Assembly: GCA_003416985.1 (NCBI GenBank)
Contig: QVIN01000001.1
Span: 1 to 64,000 of the forward strand
Direction: 5' to 3'
Origin: Duganella sp. BJB480
Lineage (GTDB): Bacteria; Pseudomonadota; Gammaproteobacteria; Burkholderiales; Burkholderiaceae_D
DNA: 64,000 bases
Shown one piece after another: positions 50,752 through 60,407 of this stretch. Made by a program: the position numbers and the translations under genes. Below the pieces are notes generated by a model that had not been told where the DNA came from, searched no databases, and was given only the letters and a program-made list of their open reading frames with translations. How positions within the stretch are numbered: the stretch's first letter is position 1; each line of letters opens with the position of its first letter.

Positions 50752-53700
50752 GTGTCGGCACGCATCCTGATCATAGAAGACAATGCCACCAACATGGAGT
50801 TGATGGTGTACCTGCTGCGCGCGTTCGGCTACGAGCCGCTGTCGGCCGCCGACGGCGAGGCCGGCGTGGCGGCGGCGCGCCGCGAGCTGCCGGACCTGAT
50901 CATCTGCGACGTCCACCTGCCCAAGCTGGACGGCTACGGCGTGGTGGCCGCGCTCAAGGCCGACCCGGCGCTGCGCCACATCCCGACCCTGGCCGTGACC
51001 GCGCTGGCGATGGCGGGCGACCGCGAGAAACTGCTGGAGGCCGGCTTCGACGGCTACATCGGCAAGCCGGTCGAGCCCGACACCTTCGTGACGCAGATCG
51101 AGTCTTTCTTGAGCGGGGCCGTGTCGCCCCCGGCTAAAAGCGACACCGCCACCATCCTGATCGTCGACGACCACGTGCTGAACCGCGAGTTCCTGATGAC
51201 CCTGCTGGGCTACGGCGGCCACCGGCTGCTGGAGGCCGCCAACGGCGCCGAGGGCCTGACCATGGTGCGCGCCGAGAAGCCGGACCTGGTGATCTCCGAC
51301 ATCCTGATGCCCAACATGGACGGCTACGAGTTCGTCACCCGCCTGCACAGCGACCCGCAGACGGCCGACGTGCCGGTGATCTTCTACACCGCCACCTATC
51401 GCGAGCGCGAGGCGATGGCGGTGGCGCAGTCGTGCGGCGTGCGCTGGGTGCTGCCCAAGCCTTCCGATCCGGAAGTGATCCTGCGCACCGTGCACGAGGC
51501 GCTGGGCCTGGCCGCGGTGGAGGAGCGCGAGTCGCTGCCGGCGTTCGCGCCGGAGCCGCCGCAGGAGGGGCGCTTCCACAACATCGACGACAAGGTGGCC
51601 GAGTACCTGGGCGAGCTGGAGTCGAGCAGCCAGCAGCTGTCGCAGTTCGCCCACGAGACCGAGGAGCGGGCGCCGGAAAACCTGACCCGCATGACGCAGC
51701 GCCTGACCAGCTCGCTCTCCAGCCTGCAGGCGGTGAGCCTGCGGCTGACCGCGCTGATCGAGCTGGGCATCGAGCTGGGGGCCGAGCGCGATCCCGGCGC
51801 GCTGGTGGAGATCGGCTGCCGGGTGGCGCAGAACATCTGCGTGTCCAAGTACGCCTGCATCGGCGTGCTGCAGGCCGACGCGGCCGAGCTGTCGTATTTC
51901 GCCAGCTGCGGCGCCGGCGTGCCGGGCCGGCAGATCGCGCAGTCGCCGCGCGCCGGCGTGCTGCGCGGCCTGCTGGAGCAGCGCCAGGCCTGCCGCATCA
52001 ACGACCTCGACGGCGACCCGGCCGCCATCGGCCTGCCGGCCAGCCATCCGCCGGTGCACTCCTTCCTGGGCGTGCCGATCGCCTCGCGCGAGCGCGTGCA
52101 CGGCTGGCTCTACCTGGTCGACAAGCTGGGCGCGGACGGCTTCTCCGAGGTCGACGAGCGGGTCGCCGCCACGGTGGCGGCGCAGATCTCGGTGGCCTAC
52201 GAGAACCTGCTGCTGTACGACGAGATCAAGCGCCACCACGCGCAGCTGACCTTGGACATGAACGCGCGCATCCGGCTGGACGAGGACCTGCGCCGCTTCC
52301 GCCTGGCGATGGACGCCACCGCCGACGCCATCTTCCTGGTCGACCGCGCCGGCATGTGCTTTGTCGACGTCAACGTCACCGCCTGCCGCATGCTGGGCTA
52401 CGAGCGCGAGGACTTCCTCAAGGTCGGCCCCGGCAAGCCGGCCGACGCCGAGCTGAACCGGCTCGAGGAGCTGTACGAGAAACTGCTGTCGGGCGACCAG
52501 AGCGGCGCCATGACCGAGCTGCTGCTGTACCGCAAGGACGGCTCGCCGTTGTCGGTCGAGGTGCAGCGGCGCACGCTGCGTTCCGGCCCCAGCTGGATCC
52601 TGGTGGCGGTGGCGCGCGACATCACCGAGCGCAAGGAGGCCGAGCAGCGCCTGCTCAAGCTGGCCCACTTCGACACGCTGACCGGCCTGCCCAACCGCAG
52701 CCAGTTCTACGATTCGCTGAGCCACTCGCTGCGCCAGGCCAACGACCACAAGTGGTCGCTGGCGGTGCTGTTCCTGGACGTCGACCGCTTCAAGAACGTC
52801 AACGACACGCTGGGCCACACCATCGGCGACGAGCTGCTGCGCCAGTTCTCCAGCCGGCTGGTGGATTGCCTGCGGGTGCGCGACACCATCGGCCGTTTCG
52901 GCGGCGACGAGTTCGCCGCCATCCTGATGCTGCCCGAGGGTGCGCAGAACGCCATCGCCGTGGTCGACAAGATCCGCGAATCGATGCGCCAGCCGTTCGA
53001 CCTGAAGGGCCACGAGGTGACGGTCACGGCCAGCATCGGCATCTCGGTCTACCCGGACGACGGCGCCGACCCGGACACGCTGATCCAGTACGCCGACACC
53101 GCCATGTACCGCGCCAAGGAGGCCGGGCGCGACGCCTTCCGCTTCTTCACCGCGGAGATGAACGCGCAATCGCTGGCGCGGCTGGACCTGGAGAACGCGC
53201 TGCGGCGCGCCATCGACAACGAGGAGTTCGTGCTGCACTTCCAGCCCAAGGTGCACATCGGCACCGGCCGCATCAGCGGCGCCGAGGCGCTGATCCGCTG
53301 GAAGCGGCCCGGCCACGGCATGGTGTCGCCGGCGCTGTTCATCCCCATCCTCGAGGAGACCGGGCTGATCGTGCGGGTCGGCACCTGGGTGCTGCACGAG
53401 GCCTGCCGCAAGATCGCGCTGTGGGGCAAGTCCGGCGTGGGTGCGGTGCACCTGTCGGTCAACGTCTCGGGCATCCAGTTCTTCGTCGGCGGGCTGGAGG
53501 AGGAGGTGCTCAAGGCCATCAAGAAGCACGACATCGCGCCCGAGTTGCTGGAGCTGGAGCTGACCGAGAGCTCGCTGATGTCCAACGCCGAGGAGACCAT
53601 CACCGTGCTGCAGAACCTGAAGGCGCTGGGGATCCAGATCTCGATCGACGACTTCGGCACCGGCTATTCCTCGCTGGCCTACCTGAAGCGCTTCCCGATC

Positions 53701-54408
53701 GACAAGCTGAAGATCGACATCGCCTTCGTGCGCGAGGTCACCAGCAATCCGGACGACGCCGCCATCGTGCTGGCCATCATCAACATGGCGCACAGCATGA
53801 AGCTGGAGGTGATCGCCGAGGGCGTGGAGAAGGACGCGCAACTGGCCTACCTGCGCCGCCACGGCTGCGACGAGATGCAGGGCTATTACTTCAGCCGTCC
53901 GCTGCCGGAGGAGGACTTCGAGCAGATGCTGCGCGAGGGCCGCTTCCTGCAGACGCCGGCCGAGGAAAACGTGGTCGAACAGCAGACCCTGCTGATCGTC
54001 GACGACGACGCCTTCATGCTCGACGTGCTGACCGATTTCCTGTCGCAGGACGGCTACCGCATCCTGACCGCGCAGACCGCGGCCGAGGGCTTCGACGTGC
54101 TGGCGCAGAACCGGGTGCAGGTGATCCTGTGCGACCAGTGCATGCCTTTGATGAGCGGCACCGAGTTCATGGAGCGGGTCAAGAACCTGGCGCCGGACAC
54201 CTTCCGCATCATGCTGTCGGCCTACGCCGACCTGACGCCCATCATGGCCGCCATCAACCACGGCGCCATCGACCGCTTCTACACCAAGCCGTGGAAGGGC
54301 GCGGTGCTGCGCGAGAACATCCGCGAAGGCTTCCGCCTGCACGCCCAGGTGCATGGCGGCCCGCCGCTGCGGGCGGCGCAGCAGGTGGTCGAGGACGTCA
54401 AGGAATAG
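50752..54408 (+). CDS. REC-REC-GAF-PAS-GGDEF-EAL-REC c-di-GMP signalling protein
   Basis: A 1218-residue protein. Two N-terminal receivers carry Asp53 (IICDVHLPKLDG) and Asp183 (VISDILMPNMDG). GAF (~370-520) and PAS (~525-640) domains follow. The GGDEF domain has FGGDEF (717-721) and an I-site RxxD five residues before it. The EAL domain has EAL at 845-847 (GAEALIRW), SIDDFGTG, KIDIAFV and VAEGVEKD. A third receiver ends the protein (Asp1128 in ILCDQCMPLMSG, KPW ending). All catalytic motifs look intact, so it could both make and break c-di-GMP. It starts at GTG with AGGGGAG and follows the PAS kinase gene. Confidence 0.93.
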   Translation: MSARILIIEDNATNMELMVYLLRAFGYEPLSAADGEAGVAAARRELPDLIICDVHLPKLDGYGVVAALKADPALRHIPTLAVTALAMAGDREKLLEAGFDGYIGKPVEPDTFVTQIESFLSGAVSPPAKSDTATILIVDDHVLNREFLMTLLGYGGHRLLEAANGAEGLTMVRAEKPDLVISDILMPNMDGYEFVTRLHSDPQTADVPVIFYTATYREREAMAVAQSCGVRWVLPKPSDPEVILRTVHEALGLAAVEERESLPAFAPEPPQEGRFHNIDDKVAEYLGELESSSQQLSQFAHETEERAPENLTRMTQRLTSSLSSLQAVSLRLTALIELGIELGAERDPGALVEIGCRVAQNICVSKYACIGVLQADAAELSYFASCGAGVPGRQIAQSPRAGVLRGLLEQRQACRINDLDGDPAAIGLPASHPPVHSFLGVPIASRERVHGWLYLVDKLGADGFSEVDERVAATVAAQISVAYENLLLYDEIKRHHAQLTLDMNARIRLDEDLRRFRLAMDATADAIFLVDRAGMCFVDVNVTACRMLGYEREDFLKVGPGKPADAELNRLEELYEKLLSGDQSGAMTELLLYRKDGSPLSVEVQRRTLRSGPSWILVAVARDITERKEAEQRLLKLAHFDTLTGLPNRSQFYDSLSHSLRQANDHKWSLAVLFLDVDRFKNVNDTLGHTIGDELLRQFSSRLVDCLRVRDTIGRFGGDEFAAILMLPEGAQNAIAVVDKIRESMRQPFDLKGHEVTVTASIGISVYPDDGADPDTLIQYADTAMYRAKEAGRDAFRFFTAEMNAQSLARLDLENALRRAIDNEEFVLHFQPKVHIGTGRISGAEALIRWKRPGHGMVSPALFIPILEETGLIVRVGTWVLHEACRKIALWGKSGVGAVHLSVNVSGIQFFVGGLEEEVLKAIKKHDIAPELLELELTESSLMSNAEETITVLQNLKALGIQISIDDFGTGYSSLAYLKRFPIDKLKIDIAFVREVTSNPDDAAIVLAIINMAHSMKLEVIAEGVEKDAQLAYLRRHGCDEMQGYYFSRPLPEEDFEQMLREGRFLQTPAEENVVEQQTLLIVDDDAFMLDVLTDFLSQDGYRILTAQTAAEGFDVLAQNRVQVILCDQCMPLMSGTEFMERVKNLAPDTFRIMLSAYADLTPIMAAINHGAIDRFYTKPWKGAVLRENIREGFRLHAQVHGGPPLRAAQQVVEDVKE

Positions 54409-54480
54409 TGCCTCGGAAAAATCCATTCCCTCTGGTGTTTTCTACCACAATGCCGTATTGATAACTTCGGTGAGGTGTGC

Positions 54481-56376
54481 ATGAAGGGAATGTCGGCTGC
54501 GATACTGGCGTTGTTGGTGGCGTCGCGCGCTGCGCTGGGCGGGCAGTTGACGGTCGAGCAGGCGGTCGAGCCGTTGTCGACCTATGCGCTCAGCTTGTCG
54601 CCGGATGGCAAGCACATCGCCGGCATCGGCTACAACATCAACAACAGCGGCCTGATTCTTTACGATACCGCGACTTTAACCCCGCGCATGATCTACGAGG
54701 GCAAGCAGGTCGAGGAAGGGTATTGGAGTTTTCAAAAGGCGCCACGCGCCGTCACCTGGGTCGATAACGACCTGCTGGCGGTGGATTACGGCATCAAGGC
54801 CGAATCGATACGTCTGGATGGAACGAAGGTGGCAGACCTGGGCGAGGAGGTCATCGGCAGGGCCGAGCGCGGCAACGTCCCATCGCCGAATATGCTGGTG
54901 TACACCGACAGGGAGGACGGCGACGTCGGGCTGGTCAACGCGCGCACCGGCGCCATGAGGAAATTCAGCTACCCGAGCGGCAAGGCCATCAAATGGGCCT
55001 TCGACAAGCGCGGTGAACTGCGCGCGGTAACACTGGTCAACTCGGCCTTCTGGAAAGACGTCTCCAAGGTCTCCAACTGGTACAAGCCTTCGGCCGGCGC
55101 CGAATGGGAAAAGCTGGCGGAGTTTTCCATTACCGAGGACTACTGGGTGCCGCTGTACGTGCCCGACGAAGCCGACGCGCTGGTGGTCTCCTCGCGCTCC
55201 GGCCGCGACACCTACGCCATCCATGCCTACGACACCAAGCATCGCGCGCTGGGCGAATTGATGGCGGGCCATCCAACGGTGGACATCGTCGGCGTCAGCG
55301 GCATAGACCAGGCCTCCTTCGAGCAGGTCTCGACACGCGGCATGAAACCGCAGCAGATCTGGTTTGATCCGGACTGGGACGCGGTCCAGCGGGCGGTCGA
55401 CCAGGCGCTGCCCAAGCGGTTCAACCAGATCAGTGGAAATCCCAAGGGCAATGTGCTGGTGAGCTCCACCAGCGATGTGGATCCGGGTTCATGGTATCTG
55501 CTGGATGTCGCCAGCGGGACGCTGCGCCTGATCTGCGTGACCAGGCCCAAACTGGCCGGCGCCGATATGCGGCCCATGGAAATATTCAAATACGCCGCCG
55601 CCGATGGCTTGAGCATTCCAGCCTTCCTGACCAAGCCTTCGGACAAGCCGGGCGCCATGCCATTGGTGGTGCTGATACACGGCGGACCCACGGCCCGCGA
55701 CTACTGGGGGTGGAACGAGGAGGTGCAGATCCTCGCGGCGCATGGGTATGCCGTGTTCCAGCCGCAATTCCGTGGCTCCAGCGGTTTTGGCCGGCGGTTC
55801 GAGGAGGCCGGCTTTGGCCAATGGGGCTTGTCCATGCAGGACGATATCACCGCCGGGGTGGAGTACCTGATCAAGCAAGGCATCGCCGATCCCAAGCGCG
55901 TCTGCATCGCCGGCGCCAGCTACGGCGGCTATGCGGCGTTGTGGGGGCTGGTGAAGACGCCGGACCTGTATCGGTGCGGGGTCAGCTTCGCCGGCGTCTC
56001 CGATATCGAATTCATGTTCCATGATCGCTCGGACAGGACCGGAAACAAGGTGGCGCGGGAATTCATGTTGGCCCGCATCGGCGACGCCCGTTCGAACAAG
56101 GAGCGGTTCGATGACGTCTCGCCGCTCAAGCACGCCGACCGTATCAAGGCGCCGGTCCTGATCATGCATGGCAAGGAGGACGTCCGGGTGCCTATCGCAC
56201 ACGCCGAGAAAATGAAGGATGCGCTCGAAGCGCAGCACAAAACGGTGCAATGGCTGAGCTTTGAGAAGGAAGGTCACGGTTTGTATTATGTGGATAACGA
56301 GATCGCTTATTACAAAACGCTGCTGGAGTTCCTCGACAAGTACATCGGTCCGGCAAGCGTCGCCGCCGCGCCATAG
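54481..56376 (+). CDS. Secreted S9-family prolyl oligopeptidase-like peptidase
   Basis: A 631-residue protein. The signal peptide (MKGMSAAILALLVASRAALG) is followed by a beta-propeller-like region (~25-360) beginning TVEQAVEPLSTYALSLSPDG. The C-terminal alpha/beta-hydrolase domain has IHGGPTARDYWGWNEEVQIL, nucleophile Ser480 in GASYGGYAALWG, Asp567 in GKEDVRVP and His599 in EGHGLYY. These match acylaminoacyl-peptidase/dipeptidyl peptidase members of S9. It would cleave short peptides in the periplasm. The start is set by GAGG five bases upstream. Confidence 0.9.
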   Translation: MKGMSAAILALLVASRAALGGQLTVEQAVEPLSTYALSLSPDGKHIAGIGYNINNSGLILYDTATLTPRMIYEGKQVEEGYWSFQKAPRAVTWVDNDLLAVDYGIKAESIRLDGTKVADLGEEVIGRAERGNVPSPNMLVYTDREDGDVGLVNARTGAMRKFSYPSGKAIKWAFDKRGELRAVTLVNSAFWKDVSKVSNWYKPSAGAEWEKLAEFSITEDYWVPLYVPDEADALVVSSRSGRDTYAIHAYDTKHRALGELMAGHPTVDIVGVSGIDQASFEQVSTRGMKPQQIWFDPDWDAVQRAVDQALPKRFNQISGNPKGNVLVSSTSDVDPGSWYLLDVASGTLRLICVTRPKLAGADMRPMEIFKYAAADGLSIPAFLTKPSDKPGAMPLVVLIHGGPTARDYWGWNEEVQILAAHGYAVFQPQFRGSSGFGRRFEEAGFGQWGLSMQDDITAGVEYLIKQGIADPKRVCIAGASYGGYAALWGLVKTPDLYRCGVSFAGVSDIEFMFHDRSDRTGNKVAREFMLARIGDARSNKERFDDVSPLKHADRIKAPVLIMHGKEDVRVPIAHAEKMKDALEAQHKTVQWLSFEKEGHGLYYVDNEIAYYKTLLEFLDKYIGPASVAAAP

Positions 56377-56435
56377 TTTTCTCCAGCAAAGTGGCTTAAT
56401 ATCGGCCTTGTCGATGGTTGAGTTCGAGGTTGGCG

Positions 56436-57185
56436 ATGCGCGTGATGTCCAGTTTGTCCATATTGCTGCTGTGCGCCGGCCTGGCGTCGGCCGCGCCGGA
56501 CGCGCCCGCGCTGAAGATCTACGGCATGGACAGCCAGCCGATCAGCTATGCCGACGCCGGCCAGCCGGCCGGGCTGGCGGTCGAGCTGGCGCACCGCATC
56601 CAGGACAAGCTGGGCCGCCACGACGCCATCGACATCGTGCCGTGGATGCGGGCGCAGTCGCTGGCCGAGGCCGGCCCCAACGTGCTGCTGCTGACCGTGG
56701 TCCGCACCCCGGAGCGCGAGCGCCAGATGCAGTTCGTCGGGCCGATCTTCACGTCGCGCCTGGTGGCCTACGCCGTCAAGGGCCGGCTGGCCGAGCTGCG
56801 GCGCCACGATCCCGGCCTGTACCGGCTGCACGCCGGCGCGCGGCGCGGCAGCATCTTCGCCAACACGGCGCGCGGCCTGGGCTTCAACCTGACCGACGAA
56901 ACCAATACCTCCGAGATCGCCGCCAAAATGCTGATGAGCCGCCGCTTCGACCTGTGGTTCGACGGCGAGGAGCTGATGCCCGGCGCCATGGAGCGGGCGG
57001 GACATCGCCCCGATGAAGTCGAGGTGGCGCTGCGGCTGGGCACGGCCGAGGTGTATTTCGCCTTTTCCAACGGCACGTCGAAGGAGCTGGTCGAGGCCTG
57101 GGCCGGCGCGCTGCGCGAGCTCAAGCGCGATGGCAGCCTGCAGAAAATCCAGCACAAGTGGCTGGCGTTTCTTCCCGAGCATTAG
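56436..57185 (+). CDS. Periplasmic solute-binding protein, family 3 type
   Basis: A 249-residue protein with a signal peptide (MRVMSSLSILLLCAGLASAA). The domain starts KIYGMDSQPISYADAGQPAG and continues IDIVPWMRAQSLAEAGPN, LLTVVRTPERERQMQFVGPI and FNLTDETNTSEIAAKMLMSR. This resembles the ABC-type amino-acid/polar solute-binding (SBP_bac_3) fold. No permease or ATPase gene is adjacent, so it may be an orphan or have a sensory role. GAGG precedes the ATG at good spacing; an earlier in-frame start is less likely. Confidence 0.82.
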   Translation: MRVMSSLSILLLCAGLASAAPDAPALKIYGMDSQPISYADAGQPAGLAVELAHRIQDKLGRHDAIDIVPWMRAQSLAEAGPNVLLLTVVRTPERERQMQFVGPIFTSRLVAYAVKGRLAELRRHDPGLYRLHAGARRGSIFANTARGLGFNLTDETNTSEIAAKMLMSRRFDLWFDGEELMPGAMERAGHRPDEVEVALRLGTAEVYFAFSNGTSKELVEAWAGALRELKRDGSLQKIQHKWLAFLPEH

Positions 57186-57248
57186 AAAACCTTCTCTAGT
57201 TTTGCCGACTACAATAAAATATCGGCAATGCAAATTCGGGAAGTTCAC

Positions 57249-57659
57249 ATGGCAAAGAAGTTGAAGCGGCATGACGATCAGCAAACGGCTGAAGTGGTCC
57301 GCATGTCGTCGCAGGAAATCTGGCAGGCGGGCTTGAGCGCCTTCGCCAAGGCGCAGGAAGAAGAGGGCAAGTTCTTTTCCATGCAGCTGTTCGAGGAACG
57401 CGTGCTGCGCGCGCTCAGCTCGATCGGCGTGCCGACCGCCGAGGAGGTCGAGGCGTTGACCCAGCGCGTCGACGAGCTGACCCGGCAGGTGGCCGCGCTG
57501 GGCGGCGTGCCGGTGCCCGTCAAAAAGCCCGCCGCAGCCAAGGTGGTAGCCAAGGCCCCGGCCAAGCCGACCGCCAAGCCGGCCGCCAAAAAATCGGCCG
57601 CCGTCCCGGCCAAGGCCAAGCCCGCCGCGCGCGCCCGGGGCAAAACCGCCGCGAAATAG
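57249..57659 (+). CDS. Phasin-like polyhydroxyalkanoate granule-associated protein (PhaI/PhaF type)
   Basis: A 136-residue protein. Residues ~20-85 form the phasin helical segment (SSQEIWQAGLSAFAKAQEEE, then FFSMQLFEERVLRALSSIG and a short coiled coil LTQRVDELTRQVAAL). The C-terminal ~45 residues are Lys/Pro/Ala-rich (AKAPAKPTAKPAAKKSAA), the histone-H1-like tail of PhaF that binds DNA. It should coat polyhydroxyalkanoate granules and possibly tether them to the nucleoid. It is followed by a TetR-type regulator gene 144 bp downstream. A further in-frame start at 57228 is less likely. Confidence 0.85.
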   Translation: MAKKLKRHDDQQTAEVVRMSSQEIWQAGLSAFAKAQEEEGKFFSMQLFEERVLRALSSIGVPTAEEVEALTQRVDELTRQVAALGGVPVPVKKPAAAKVVAKAPAKPTAKPAAKKSAAVPAKAKPAARARGKTAAK

Positions 57660-57803
57660 CCGCATAATAGACGCCGTTGGATGGGCAATCGCCGCATCTT
57701 TCGGCATTGAGCCGGCATATGCGCGTAAAAGCACGTGCGGATGTTTCTAAGATAGTGACATCGGTGTTATGCTTGCAGGAGAATAAACAGAGGTTTCCTT
57801 GCT

Positions 57804-58469
57804 ATGCTACAAAAAGCACCCCGCCGTACCCGCGAACGCATACTCGAACTGTCGCTGCGCTTGTTTAATGAATTCGGCGAGCCGAACATCACCACCACGG
57901 TGATCGCCGAGGAGATGAACATCTCGCCGGGGAATCTGTACTACCATTTCCGTAACAAGGACGACATCGTCAACTCGATCTTCGTGCAGTTCGAGGCTGA
58001 GATCGAGCGCATCCTGACCGTGCCCAACGGGCGCCGCTCCAACATCGAGGACGTGTGGCTGTACCTGCACCTGATGTTCGAACTGATCTGGCGCTACCGC
58101 TTCTTCTACCGCGACCTCAACGACCTGCTGTCGCGCAACCGCAAGCTGGAGCTGCACTTCAAGCAGATCCTGGCGCACAAGATCAAGGTCGCCAAGCAGC
58201 TGTGCGAAGACCTGCGCAGCGAAAAATCGCTGGAAGCCTCCGACACCGCCATCGACGCCATGGCCACCAACATGGTGGTGGTGGCGACCTATTGGCTGTC
58301 GTACGAGTACGTGCGCAATCCGCGCAAGTACAGCGAGCAGCAGTCGATGGCCGACGCGCTGGCGCGCGGCTGCTACCAGGTGCTGTCGCAGATCGGGCCG
58401 TATCTGCGCAATGAAACCAGTTTGCTGTTCCAGAAACTGTCCGAAGAATACCTGAAGAAGCTCAAGTAA
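57804..58469 (+). CDS. TetR-family transcriptional regulator
   Basis: A 221-residue regulator. The N-terminal TetR helix-turn-helix (RTRERILELSLRLFNEFGEP, then TTVIAEEMNISPGNLYYHFR) is followed by a C-terminal ligand-binding helical domain with WLYLHLMFELIWRYRFFYRD. This C-terminal type is common in betaproteobacterial regulators adjacent to phasin genes, which suggests control of polyhydroxyalkanoate or lipid genes (inference). The start follows a short T-rich leader. The 17-bp gap to the next gene points to co-transcription. Confidence 0.9.
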   Translation: MLQKAPRRTRERILELSLRLFNEFGEPNITTTVIAEEMNISPGNLYYHFRNKDDIVNSIFVQFEAEIERILTVPNGRRSNIEDVWLYLHLMFELIWRYRFFYRDLNDLLSRNRKLELHFKQILAHKIKVAKQLCEDLRSEKSLEASDTAIDAMATNMVVVATYWLSYEYVRNPRKYSEQQSMADALARGCYQVLSQIGPYLRNETSLLFQKLSEEYLKKLK

Positions 58470-58486
58470 AGCTGACGGAGACTGTC

Positions 58487-59269
58487 ATGGCGTGGAACCT
58501 CTTTCCGTATCCCGACCCCGCATACCAGTACACGCCCGCCAGCCTGGAGGCGGCCTGGCCGTTGCTGCACAGCGGCGACCAGGAACCGTTCCCGACCCAT
58601 CCGCTGCTGGTGCAGGCGTGGATCGCCTTCCATGCCGGCGAGTTCGAACGGGCCGCGCGGCTGGGGCTGGATGTCGGCGTGAACGGCTACTCGGTGGCGC
58701 ACAAGGCCATCTGCATCTACGCGCACTATCTGGAGCGCAGCCCGCAGAAAAAGCTCGCCACCTTCGAATGCGTGGCCGAGCGCTGCGAGCGGCAGCAGTT
58801 GGAGCAGCCGGGCAATTCGTCCGGCTTTTACTGGCACGCGTATGCGCTGGGCCAGTATTCGCAAGGCATCTCGGTGGTCAAGGCGCTGGCGCAGGGCCTG
58901 GGCGCCAAGGTGCGCAACAGCCTGGACACGGCGATCCGCCTGACGCCGCAGCGCGCCGACGCGCATATCGCGCTGGGCGTGTATCACGCCGAGATCCTCG
59001 ACAAGGTGGGCGCCATGATCGGCGGGCTGACCTACGGCGTGAAAAAGGAAGAATGTTATAAACAGTTTCAGATCGCGCTGTCGCTGACGCCGGAGTCGGC
59101 GATCGCCCGCGTCCGCTATGCGCGCGCGATGCTGATGTTGGAAGGTAAAAAGAAGCAGGCCGAAGCGATCGGCCTGTGCGAAGAGGCCGCCCGCTGTCCC
59201 ATCCGCGATGCGATGGAACGGCTCGATTCGGACGCGGCGAAACGAGAACTGGAAGAGGAAAAACTGTAG
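58487..59269 (+). CDS. Tetratricopeptide-repeat-like cytoplasmic protein
   Basis: A 260-residue soluble protein of helical repeats (LLVQAWIAFHAGEFERAARL, HKAICIYAHYLERSPQKKLA, RADAHIALGVYHAEILDKVG, SAIARVRYARAMLMLEGKKK). The pattern fits degenerate TPR repeats, with an N-terminal MAWNLFPYPDPAYQYTPASL segment. It has no catalytic motif and probably acts as a scaffold. It lies between the TetR regulator (17 bp) and the LOG gene; its TAG stop overlaps the LOG GTG start by one base. Confidence 0.75.
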   Translation: MAWNLFPYPDPAYQYTPASLEAAWPLLHSGDQEPFPTHPLLVQAWIAFHAGEFERAARLGLDVGVNGYSVAHKAICIYAHYLERSPQKKLATFECVAERCERQQLEQPGNSSGFYWHAYALGQYSQGISVVKALAQGLGAKVRNSLDTAIRLTPQRADAHIALGVYHAEILDKVGAMIGGLTYGVKKEECYKQFQIALSLTPESAIARVRYARAMLMLEGKKKQAEAIGLCEEAARCPIRDAMERLDSDAAKRELEEEKL

Positions 59270-59805
59270 TGAAAGCAATCTGCGTGTATTGCGGCGCCAA
59301 CGCCGGTGTGAATCCTGTATACGCCGAGGCGGCCCGCGCGCTGGGCCGTGCCCTGGTGGAGAACAACCTGTCGCTGGTCTACGGCGGCGGCAAGGTGGGC
59401 TTGATGGGCGTGATCGCCGACGAGGTGCTGCGCCTGGGCGGCGAGGTGACGGGCGTGATTCCGACCGCGCTGGTGGAGCGCGAAGTGGGCCATACCGGCT
59501 TGACGCGCCAGTTCATCGTCAAGGACATGCACGAGCGCAAAGCCATGATGGCCAAGCTGGCCGACGGCTTCATCGCCATGCCGGGCGGCATGGGCACGCT
59601 GGAGGAATTGTTCGAGATGCTGACCTGGTCGCAGCTGGGCATCCACGCCAAGCCGATCGGGCTGCTGAACGTGGACGGCTTTTACGACGGCCTGACCGGC
59701 TTCATCGAGCATGCCAGCGCGCAGGGCTTCATCCGTCCGCAACATGCGGCGTTGATGATGTCCTCGCCGGACGGGCAAGCGCTGCTGCAAATGCTGAGGG
59801 GCTGA
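59269..59805 (+). CDS. LOG-family cytokinin riboside monophosphate phosphoribohydrolase
   Basis: A 178-residue Rossmann-fold protein of the LOG/TIGR00730 family. Signatures are ICVYCGANAG at the N-terminus, LVYGGGKVGLMG, and PGGMGTLEELFEMLTWSQLG, the last containing the nucleotide-binding PGGxGTxxE motif. LOG enzymes release free bases from nucleoside monophosphates and make active cytokinins; in bacteria many act on AMP-like substrates. The GTG start overlaps the preceding stop codon by one base. Confidence 0.9.
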   Translation: MKAICVYCGANAGVNPVYAEAARALGRALVENNLSLVYGGGKVGLMGVIADEVLRLGGEVTGVIPTALVEREVGHTGLTRQFIVKDMHERKAMMAKLADGFIAMPGGMGTLEELFEMLTWSQLGIHAKPIGLLNVDGFYDGLTGFIEHASAQGFIRPQHAALMMSSPDGQALLQMLRG

Positions 59806-59809
59806 GGGC

Positions 59810-60328
59810 TCAGGCCGGCGAACTCCACAGCCGCTTGCCCGACTGATCCAGCTCGGTGAGGTAGAGGCGCAGATCGAACTCGTACTGGTGGTAGTTCGGC
59901 TCCATGTACGTGCACAGCTTGTAGAAGGCCTTGTCGTGCTGCTTCTCTTTGATGTGCGCCAGCTCGTGCACGGCGATCATGCGCAGGAATTCGATCGGCA
60001 CTTCCTTGAACAGCGTCGCCACACGGATCTCGTGCTTGGCCTTGAGCTTGCCGCCCTGGACGCGCGAGATCGACGTGTGCAAGCCCAGCGCGTGATTGAT
60101 CACGTGGATCTTGCTGTCGTACTCGACCTTGTTGATCGGCTCGGCGTTGCGCAAATGTTCATTTTTCAAATCCTGCACGTACTGGTACAGTGCCTTGTCG
60201 GTGCGCAGCTCGTGCGCCTTGCTGTAGCGCTGGAGCAGCACTTCGCCCAGGCGGTTCTGGGCCAGGAGCTGCGACACCTGCTGCTGGGTTTGTTCGGAAT
60301 AGGCGCTGAGGTACTTCAGGGAGGACAT
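59810..60328 (-). CDS. YgjP-like metallopeptidase domain protein
   Basis: A 172-residue protein. Its C-terminal half has AVHELAHIKEKQHDKAFYKL, an HExxH zinc motif with a downstream His, as in the YgjP/WLM-like M48 group. The N-terminal half is helical (MSSLKYLSAYSEQTQQQVSQ). It is cytoplasmic, with no signal peptide. YgjP-type proteins are thought to be zinc peptidases acting on peptide or nucleotide-linked substrates, but the function is not settled. It converges with the LOG gene. Confidence 0.82.
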   Translation of the reverse strand: MSSLKYLSAYSEQTQQQVSQLLAQNRLGEVLLQRYSKAHELRTDKALYQYVQDLKNEHLRNAEPINKVEYDSKIHVINHALGLHTSISRVQGGKLKAKHEIRVATLFKEVPIEFLRMIAVHELAHIKEKQHDKAFYKLCTYMEPNYHQYEFDLRLYLTELDQSGKRLWSSPA

Positions 60329-60407
60329 GTCGTGGCACGGCTGGAAAGAATCGAGGCGTGAATGTACCACAGCCGGCGGCCCTCCCCATCAATGGAAGGA
60401 GTGAAAC

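Noticed and set aside
57520..57655. AKPAAK-type repeats as a DNA repeat element
   Set aside because: They are in frame and form the known low-complexity tail of PhaF-like phasins.
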